A stretch of DNA of 64,000 bases from positions 1-64,000 of the forward strand of contig JAPOZO010000060.1 of the NCBI GenBank assembly GCA_026706025.1, given 5' to 3'. Position 1 is the first letter of the stretch; each line of letters starts with the position of its first letter. This DNA comes from Candidatus Poribacteria bacterium. Lineage in GTDB: Bacteria; Poribacteria; WGA-4E; WGA-3G. Positions 58,039 through 64,000 of this stretch are shown piece by piece. The translations under genes were made by a program, and so were the position numbers. The notes below the pieces were generated by a model, which had not been told where the DNA came from, made no database searches, and worked only from the letters and a program-made list of their open reading frames with translations.

Positions 58039-59255
58039 TGCAAACTAACGCTGCGCTACGAAAGGATACAGTTGCCTGTATGGATGATACCCCGAAAAAG
58101 ATCTTAATGTTCAATCATGAATTCCCACCGATCGGCGGCGGTGGCGGTTGGGTGAGTTATTTCTTAGGCAAACACTTCGCGGCGGCAGGACACGATGTGC
58201 ATCTGATTACTTCGCAATTTCGTGATTGCCCGAAAGACGAGGAGGTGGAAGGCTTTCATGTGCATCGCGTACGCGCGCTTCGGAAAAACCCTGATGTATG
58301 TGCCGTACACGAGATGCTGACTTATGCCGTAAGTTCAAGTCTCCATGGATTACGGTTTGCCAAGCAGTTTCAACCGGATATCGTCCAAGTCTTTTTCGGC
58401 ATTCCCGCCGGTGGCGGTGCTTATCTTCTACAAAAACGGCGCAACGTGCCGTATGTCATATTTCTGGGCGGGCGCGATGTGCCGAGCCGTAATCCTGATC
58501 CACCTTATTATCGGTGGTTATATCTGTTACTGAAACCCGTCATCCGAGCGATTTGGGGAAACGCATCAGCGGTCGTCGCTTGTAGCGAAGGCTTGCGCGA
58601 ACTTGCGCGAGAGACGGATTCGGATGTAAAAATGGATGTGATCCCCGATGCTGTGGATTTGGAAACTTTTACACCCGTCCAACGCGACGCCTATCCAGAA
58701 AAGGTACGGGTTCTCACAATTGGGAGGCTTATCCCTCGCAAAGGGTTCCAATTTCTAATCCGCGCGCTTCCCCAAGTCCTTGAAAAGGTCTCACATAACT
58801 TTGAAATAGAGATCGTCGGCGATGGACCGTATCACGGAGAACTCCTGAAATTAGCAGAAAATCTCGGTGTAGCATCACATCTCCACTTTGCAGGTTCAGT
58901 CCCATATCCGAAATTGCCAGAAAAATATAGTGATGCCGACCTCTTAATTTTACCTTCACTCGCAGAAGGAATGCCGCTTGTCGTCTTGGAGGCGATGGGA
59001 ACAGGACTTCCGATCATTGCCAGTCGCGTTCAAGGTATCGATGAACTTGTGGGCGATGGGGTTAACGGTGCGCTGTTCGATCCCGGCGATGTTGATGGAC
59101 TTGCGCACTGCCTTGTCAAACTGATTAATGCCAATGAAGGGCGCATTGAAATGGGCAAAGCGAGTATTGAACGCGTCAAACCATACGATTGGAAAAACAT
59201 CGCAAACGCTTATTTAAGCCTCTATGCTGATATTTTAGCCAAAGGAGAAAAATAA
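58035..59255 (+). CDS. GT4 family glycosyltransferase
   Basis: The 406-residue product is a retaining GT-B glycosyltransferase. The N-terminal domain opens ILMFNHEFPPIGGGGGWVSYFLGKH with a glycine-rich loop and has VVACSEGLRELA. The C-terminal domain has LTIGRLIPRKGFQFLIRAL, IVGDGPYHGELLKLAE and the E-x7-E type motif SLAEGMPLVVLEAMGTG. It transfers sugar from a nucleotide sugar to an unknown acceptor. The start ATG 58035 overlaps the RimK-like gene; ATG 58080 is an alternative. It is followed 4 bp later by the polyol-dehydrogenase-like gene, so all three are probably one operon. Confidence 0.9.
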   Translation: MMQTNAALRKDTVACMDDTPKKILMFNHEFPPIGGGGGWVSYFLGKHFAAAGHDVHLITSQFRDCPKDEEVEGFHVHRVRALRKNPDVCAVHEMLTYAVSSSLHGLRFAKQFQPDIVQVFFGIPAGGGAYLLQKRRNVPYVIFLGGRDVPSRNPDPPYYRWLYLLLKPVIRAIWGNASAVVACSEGLRELARETDSDVKMDVIPDAVDLETFTPVQRDAYPEKVRVLTIGRLIPRKGFQFLIRALPQVLEKVSHNFEIEIVGDGPYHGELLKLAENLGVASHLHFAGSVPYPKLPEKYSDADLLILPSLAEGMPLVVLEAMGTGLPIIASRVQGIDELVGDGVNGALFDPGDVDGLAHCLVKLINANEGRIEMGKASIERVKPYDWKNIANAYLSLYADILAKGEK

Positions 59256-59259
59256 AAAC

Positions 59260-60714
59260 ATGTACCCAATCAAGGTCCTTGCGATCGGGGCAGGCGGCTT
59301 ACAACGCGCCTTAACCCATGAATTCGTTCATATCCTCAATCAGCGAAATCTCTACAACGGCGGTATTTTTGTCGGACAGCCGCGCGGTACCGAGAAAGCC
59401 GATGCCTTTAACCGACAGAACGGGACATACCACGTCGTCACGTTTGACTTAAGTGGTATCCACGACATCCAACAGGTTTCAAGCGTTGTTGGGGCAACAA
59501 CACTCGCTACAGAAACCGGTCGTGAGCAGTTCTATGCACAGACGGAAAACCCGCTTGACCTTATCCTTATCGGCGTAACCGAAGCAGGGATCGCTAAAGG
59601 CGAACTCGCAATGGATGTGCTCGATGAGACCCTTTACCGCTATTTCTGTCGTCACGGCGCAGGCGCAACACTCTGCGTCATCAACACTGATAACCTCCGA
59701 AATAACGGCGATGTGATCCGTGATATTCTCTGCAACGAGTATCCAAAACGGAGCGATGATTACGCGGTATGGTTAGAGACAAACGTCGGTTTTCTGAACG
59801 AAATGGGCGACCGGCTTGTGCCACAGGTCTATGCTGTTCCTGACGAGATTCAGGCAGCTGCAAGGGCACAGATCGAGGGAAAAGATGAATTAATAACTTA
59901 TGCGGAGGCATTACCCGCAACGCCGCTTATTCTGGAAGATTTAGGCGACATGCTACGCGTGCCGTTCGGTGAACTTCAGGACTACGGCGTCATTGTCAGT
60001 CAAGAGAACATCGAGCCTTATCACGATTGGAAACTGCTCTTGGTGAATTCTGTACATGTACCGGGGATTACGCACAAAGGGGCACTCTCCGGCATTGAAT
60101 ACGTCAACGAAGCAGCGTCACACCCAACGTTTGCACCACACCTCGAACGTCTGATGAATGGATATGCCGAGATCGTAGCAGCAGACATCCCGATAGCAGA
60201 TAAAAGTGCACATGCCTACACACTGGAGTTTGTAGATCGCATCCGCCGAGTCAAAGACGACAACGCTCGGATTAACATCATTGAAACCGTGAAACTCCGC
60301 GAACGCGCTGCGGATATTGTTCGCTCACCGAACTACGATGCCAGCACCGAACTTTTTAAATCCGATTTTGCCTATTCCTTCGCGACGGTACTCCGATTTC
60401 TAACGCCAAACGCAATCTCGTCTCTTGATGACTACAGGGGTATTACCGACACCGGTACAGCGTATGAAATCCGAGACCCTGACCGAACAATACAGGATGT
60501 TCTAAGGGGGGCATTTGGTGCAAGTCAAATAGATGTGCAAGGACGGATTGCGTCTATTTTCTCAAATACGACATTATGGTCCCCTGCCAGTGGGACACCG
60601 TTGCGTGGCTTGCATGAGAATCAGGATTTTACCGAGCGCGTCGCAGGCTATTATCATCGGTTGGTTAATGGGGAGACGTGTCTTGGGGTTTTGGAGAGTA
60701 TTAATGCAGAGTAG
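59260..60714 (+). CDS. Mannitol/polyol dehydrogenase-family protein
   Basis: The 484-residue product follows AAAGGAGA. It has a Rossmann start (VLAIGAGGLQRALTHEF) and family marks NTDNLRNNGDVI (the SCDNL region), VNSVHVPGITHKGALSG and ERLMNGYAEIV. These are typical of mannitol dehydrogenase and fructuronate/tagaturonate reductases. These enzymes interconvert ketoses and polyols or uronates with NAD(H). The canonical K-xx-LNxxHS segment is changed to LMNGYAE, so the specificity or activity may differ. It may provide or use a sugar acid linked to the adjacent glycosyltransferase. The C-terminus ends near a repeat. Confidence 0.75.
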   Translation: MYPIKVLAIGAGGLQRALTHEFVHILNQRNLYNGGIFVGQPRGTEKADAFNRQNGTYHVVTFDLSGIHDIQQVSSVVGATTLATETGREQFYAQTENPLDLILIGVTEAGIAKGELAMDVLDETLYRYFCRHGAGATLCVINTDNLRNNGDVIRDILCNEYPKRSDDYAVWLETNVGFLNEMGDRLVPQVYAVPDEIQAAARAQIEGKDELITYAEALPATPLILEDLGDMLRVPFGELQDYGVIVSQENIEPYHDWKLLLVNSVHVPGITHKGALSGIEYVNEAASHPTFAPHLERLMNGYAEIVAADIPIADKSAHAYTLEFVDRIRRVKDDNARINIIETVKLRERAADIVRSPNYDASTELFKSDFAYSFATVLRFLTPNAISSLDDYRGITDTGTAYEIRDPDRTIQDVLRGAFGASQIDVQGRIASIFSNTTLWSPASGTPLRGLHENQDFTERVAGYYHRLVNGETCLGVLESINAE

Positions 60715-60857
60715 CCATCAGCCATCAGCAGTCAACTATCAGAGGACTGGTTATCAGTTATCAGTTACAAGAGATTTTTGATAATCCCAACGTGAATACT
60801 GATAACTGAAAGATTTTTTCGCAGAAAAAAATCGTACTGACGACTGATAACTGATCG
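60715..60857. repeat. TTATCAGTT-type repeat with inner hairpin
   Basis: TTATCAGTTATCAGTTACAAG is answered by ACTGACGACTGATAACTG. An inner hairpin (GATTTTTTCGC with GCAGAAAAAAATC, about 60810-60832) follows. It separates two converging genes. Confidence 0.7.
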
Positions 60858-61805
60858 CTAAAGGCTAATAACCCCTTTTTTCCGTTGAAGCACGGCATCA
60901 TAGAACCGCATTGTACCAACGCAGTCTTGGATACTCGATACCGGTTCCCGACCCTCACGAATAGCATTGACAAATTCGGTAAGGCTAATGCCATCGCCAG
61001 TCAATTCGCCATTTCGCTGATCAGAAAAGTTTGAGGTGAAGCTGTTCCCAGATTCGGTGAAGTGTTGAGCACCCCACAACCCGTCTAAAACGATATATTC
61101 ATGCTGACCGGTAATTTCGATGTAGTCATAATTGCGCTGCCATAAGCGTTGGCTGCTCAGCTGCAAACTTCCGACCGCGCCATTTGTATATTCTACACCG
61201 ACAGCAAATGCACCTTGTCCATCAACTTCATTGTGAAAAACGCTGAGTTCCTTCACATCCGCACCAGCGATATGCCGCGCCAGATCAAAGTGATGGATCG
61301 CGAAATCAAGCAGATAACTTTTGACTGTCGGGTATTTCCCGCTACAGAACGAGCAGAAGAGTTGGGTAAGTGTGCCGAAGGATTCAGTCTGCATAATCCG
61401 CCTTGCCTCTCGCACACCGAGACTGAACCGCCGTTGGAAGTTCACCATGAGTGTCTTATCGTGTTTCTCTGCGGTTTCTGCCAAAGCAATCGTTTCTTCG
61501 AGAGATGGCGCAGGCGGTTTTGGTGTAAATACATGATATCCCGCCGCGAGCGTTTCAAGCACAAGCGGCTGCCTTGGGTCAGGTCCCATAGAAATAATCA
61601 CTGCTTCCAAGTCTTCTTTTTCAAACATTTCGTGCCGATCCGTGTAATATCTACCTGTGCCGAATTTGCCAGCGGCATCCTTAGCACGATTTTCGTCTGC
61701 ATCGCAAACCGCTTGCAACGCGACGGGTGCGAGATGTAACGCGGGATAAATAGTGTGCCGTGCGAAACCGCCAGCACCGAGAAATCCTATCCGAAGAGGT
61801 TCCAT
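60858..61805 (-). CDS. Gfo/Idh/MocA family oxidoreductase
   Basis: The 315-residue product has the Rossmann motif GFLGAGGFARHTIYPAL at residues 8-24, a changed EKP region (FTPKPPAPS) near residue 94, the QRRF segment, and DFAIHHFDLARHI, which carries the usual substrate-domain His. The start ATG 61805 follows AAAGGAAA. It is distant from the family member at 1792-2793. It would oxidise or reduce a sugar-type substrate with NAD(P). The Lys of EKP is kept (TPKP), so catalysis is plausible. No partner genes are obvious. Confidence 0.88.
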   Translation of the reverse strand: MEPLRIGFLGAGGFARHTIYPALHLAPVALQAVCDADENRAKDAAGKFGTGRYYTDRHEMFEKEDLEAVIISMGPDPRQPLVLETLAAGYHVFTPKPPAPSLEETIALAETAEKHDKTLMVNFQRRFSLGVREARRIMQTESFGTLTQLFCSFCSGKYPTVKSYLLDFAIHHFDLARHIAGADVKELSVFHNEVDGQGAFAVGVEYTNGAVGSLQLSSQRLWQRNYDYIEITGQHEYIVLDGLWGAQHFTESGNSFTSNFSDQRNGELTGDGISLTEFVNAIREGREPVSSIQDCVGTMRFYDAVLQRKKGVISL

Positions 61806-62140
61806 ATCTGTTTCCTTTAGTGGTTATCAGTTATCGGTTATCAGTTTTCAGTCCGGGTTGCGATTGTTGAACATCTTGTGTTAATCTTTCAACCACCATT
61901 GAATCGCGACGTGATAAAAAGATGTTGGTAAACCACAAAGTAACCGACAACTGTTAAAAAAATTTGTATGCAATTTAGCACAACCTTAGCGGACTGTAAA
62001 GGAAATTTTTGTGCTAATGCCAAACGAACGATGGAATTTTCTATTCAACCTAATTACGAAAATCGAGTCAAAAGATAAAGCGCAGAATTTCTGATTGCTG
62101 CGGTTATAACACACAGAATTTGGATGGTACACAAAAAAGA
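61806..62140. other. Divergent intergenic region
   Basis: It carries a short TTATCGGTTATCAG repeat remnant (about 61823-61850) and another ACCGACAACTGTTAA at about 61944. The remainder is AT-rich, with no gene seen. It must hold the promoters of the two divergent genes, but none was clear to me. Confidence 0.4.
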
Positions 62141-63511
62141 ATGTCTAAACAAGTAGGTGACCAACGGCGGAACTTCCGATTTGCACTCCTGCAAGGCACT
62201 TTCATGCGAATCAACCTCGCATTTGCGGATTCCGCGACAGTGCTTCCTGCTTTTATCCATAAATTAAGCGGTTCCGACCTTCTGGTAGGTTTAACCGGTT
62301 CAATGATGACAGTAGGGTGGATGTGGCCACAACTGCTAATGTCCAATCTACTGGAACACCGTCCACGCAAAATGCCGTTTTATGCCCTCGGTATGAGCGT
62401 CCGCGTTTTGGCATGGCTCGCCGTCTTTTTCTGCACCATCACAATAGGTGAGCAAAACCCAATGTTGCTCGCCGCCTGCTTTCTCGGATTCTACTTCTTA
62501 TCCTCCTCCGCCATGGGTGTTTCAACGCTCCCTTACATGGACATCGTCTCCAAATCTATAGAACCGCAGCGGCGCGCCCGTTTTTTTAGTCTGCGACAAC
62601 TGTACGGTGGGTTTTTCGCCATCTGGGTCGGATTCCTCGTGCGGGCTGTTCTCGGAAATGAAGCCGAATTTACGGGCATTTTGGGACGGATTACACAGAT
62701 TTTCAAGACGTTCACGATGTACTTTATCGGCACCATCTGTAATGTGGAAACGGACCTCGGTTTTCCCTATAACTACGCCTTTCTCTTTATCTGTTCGGTG
62801 ACTGCAGCGTTTCTTTCATTTATCAGTTTTTTAGGCGTGCGTGAACCGATCCACCCTGTTCAACGAACACGGCAACCCATTTCACAACATCTAAAACAGG
62901 GACCGCACTTCCTCCGAACAGACGCAAATTACCGACGCTTTATTCTCTTTCGCGTCTTTGGGCATTTCTCTGGAATGGCATCCCCTTTCTACATCCCTTA
63001 TGCACTGAACGAACTCGGACTTTCTGAGGCAACGATAGGCTTTTTTATTGTCTGTTCCGCGTTGAGCGGTGTGATTTCAAACACAATATGGGGATATGTC
63101 GGCGAGAAGTATGGGGTACGATGGCTCCTGATTATTACGGCAGGGTTGATGGGTATTCCTGCCGCAATCGCCTTTTCTTCGGGTGTATTGCCAGTGTCGT
63201 TACAAATGCCAGCCTTTTTGCTGATTTTCATAGTCGGTGGTATTTTGGGGAACGGCATGATGGTGGGTTTTATGGCATACATGCTGAATATCGCACCACC
63301 ACGGAACCGTCCGACTTACATCGGCTTTATGAACACATTACTCATGCCTGTAGGTTTCGCCCCAGTGTTAGGTGGAATTCTCGCACCGCATATCGGTTAT
63401 CGGTGGTTGTTCGCCATTTCAATCGGCATCTCTATCGCCGGCTTCCGCATCGCTACCGGTTTGCAAGAAATTATGCACGATAATGAAGTAGAAACTGAAA
63501 CCGAAGCATAA
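62141..63511 (+). CDS. MFS transporter
   Basis: Start ATG 62141 gives 456 residues (a TTG at 62120 adds seven). About twelve transmembrane segments are visible, with the loop-2/3 basic motif LLEHRPRKMPFYALG and the central loop IHPVQRTRQPISQHLKQGP separating two six-helix halves. C-terminal half motifs include GYVGEKYGVRWLLI and NRPTYIGFMNTLLMP. It resembles a major facilitator of unknown substrate. A loop of about 40 residues between helices 5 and 6 (about residues 175-215) is longer than usual. There is no regulatory gene next to it. Confidence 0.85.
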   Translation: MSKQVGDQRRNFRFALLQGTFMRINLAFADSATVLPAFIHKLSGSDLLVGLTGSMMTVGWMWPQLLMSNLLEHRPRKMPFYALGMSVRVLAWLAVFFCTITIGEQNPMLLAACFLGFYFLSSSAMGVSTLPYMDIVSKSIEPQRRARFFSLRQLYGGFFAIWVGFLVRAVLGNEAEFTGILGRITQIFKTFTMYFIGTICNVETDLGFPYNYAFLFICSVTAAFLSFISFLGVREPIHPVQRTRQPISQHLKQGPHFLRTDANYRRFILFRVFGHFSGMASPFYIPYALNELGLSEATIGFFIVCSALSGVISNTIWGYVGEKYGVRWLLIITAGLMGIPAAIAFSSGVLPVSLQMPAFLLIFIVGGILGNGMMVGFMAYMLNIAPPRNRPTYIGFMNTLLMPVGFAPVLGGILAPHIGYRWLFAISIGISIAGFRIATGLQEIMHDNEVETETEA

Positions 63512-63675
63512 TACCTTATTGCGTCTCCTTTCTATATCCTATGACTCGGTTTTCATACTGTTATTTTTTTTTACGGCACATTTTGTAGTTGTTGTGGTAT
63601 ACTTAAAAAAGAGCGCAGAAATCGTTCGCCATCCCTCACAGATAGCACCCAATTCCCTAAGAGGAACCTGATCGC

Positions 63676-64000
63676 ATGAAACTCACCTCATTTTTCATCC
63701 TTTTAACGCTATTTACCTTTTCAACACTATACCTACCGATCAGTTCCGCCCAAGATTACACGCAATGGAGTTTACCCGACGGTGCCAAAACCCGCATTGG
63801 TAAGGGCAGTATCAATGATATGCAATATTCCCCAGACGGTGCTATATTAGCAGTCGCGGGTTCTGTCGGTATTTGGCTCTACGACGCGGAGACCTTTCAA
63901 GAACTTGCCTTGCTCAGGAAAGGTGAGGACAGTGTTCGTAACATATCGTTCAGTCCGGATGGCAGAACCCTCGTGAGTGGGAGTGCGGACAAGACAGTCC
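63676..64000 (+). CDS. Secreted WD40 protein (partial, 5' end)
   Basis: ATG 63676, preceded by AGAGGAA, starts a protein that runs off the window after 108 codons. Signal peptide MKLTSFFILLTLFTF ... SSAQD is followed by YTQWSLPDGAKTRIGKG, shared with the WD40 genes at 46.9 and 49.1 kb (LPEGAK.R.GKG). Two WD40 blades are already visible (MQYSPDGAILAVAG and SFSPDGRTLVSGSADKT). By analogy a dockerin should follow outside the window. A TATACT sequence about 75 bp upstream may be part of its promoter. Confidence 0.85.
   Translation, partial: MKLTSFFILLTLFTFSTLYLPISSAQDYTQWSLPDGAKTRIGKGSINDMQYSPDGAILAVAGSVGIWLYDAETFQELALLRKGEDSVRNISFSPDGRTLVSGSADKTV

Noticed and set aside
1-64000. tRNA, rRNA or integrase-bounded genomic island
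   Set aside because: I found no tRNA or rRNA sequence and no integrase or transposase gene in either strand by reading; absence is limited by manual inspection.

Overview
The window looks like a chromosomal stretch of an uncultured Gram-negative bacterium. The evidence is an outer-membrane beta-barrel protein, a PorV/PorQ-like protein, several lipoproteins, and many secreted proteins built from WD40, Ig-like, LamG, beta-helix, cohesin and dockerin modules. This mix, with a PhyH dioxygenase, Gfo/Idh/MocA oxidoreductases, heavy loads of short palindromic repeats and a tail resembling type-A (FlgD-like) sorting domains, most resembles what I know of Candidatus Poribacteria. That assignment is inference. 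No rRNA, tRNA, CRISPR array or intact transposase gene was recognised.

Layout: 1-3 kb holds the tail of a secreted protein, a terminator, a small gene remnant, an Ldh-family dehydrogenase and a Gfo/Idh oxidoreductase. 3.3-13 kb holds a giant Ig-repeat surface protein followed by a PorV-like protein. 13-25 kb is mixed: nadA, two paralogous secreted domains, a TolB-like propeller, an SDR, a LamG protein, a formylglycine-generating-enzyme-like lipoprotein, a GlnT-type glutamine synthetase, a polytopic membrane protein and an outer-membrane barrel. 25-27.5 kb holds a PIN-domain gene with two small paralogous partners, thiG and a fused HEPN/nucleotidyltransferase remnant. 28.7-35.5 kb holds two beta-helix/cohesin/dockerin proteins on the opposite strand, flanked by repeat-rich DNA. 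35.9-41.1 kb is a thiamine locus (thiS, two thiO copies, ThiY-like binding protein, ThiX-like permease) read from one promoter through a TPP riboswitch. 41.4-45.5 kb holds an ArsA-like ATPase, a membrane protein, hslV and hslU. 45.6-51.2 kb is a tandem array of three secreted WD40-dockerin proteins, and a fourth WD40 protein starts at 63,676. 51.4-63.5 kb holds a lipoprotein, sppA, a PhyH dioxygenase, a kinase/deoxyribosyltransferase-like fusion, a RimK-like ligase with a GT4 glycosyltransferase and a polyol-dehydrogenase-like enzyme, another Gfo/Idh enzyme and an MFS transporter.

The most interesting system is the secreted modular one. WD40 propellers carry C-terminal dockerins (7, 14 and 14 blades). 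Beta-helix proteins carry cohesin, dockerin and a sorting-type tail. A further set of small secreted proteins shares a C-terminal motif of the form K-x-A-T-x-W-x-x-[LI]-K. Together these suggest cohesin-dockerin assembly at the cell surface that need not involve cellulose.

The second theme is genome plasticity. There are two small inverted-repeat element families, one with clear 5-bp target duplications. Several palindromic repeat families have entered gene ends or coding frames (thiO, hslV, sppA, a WD40 gene). A thiO tandem duplication left a scar of the neighbouring gene. The thiamine genes are split, with thiG about 9 kb from thiS.
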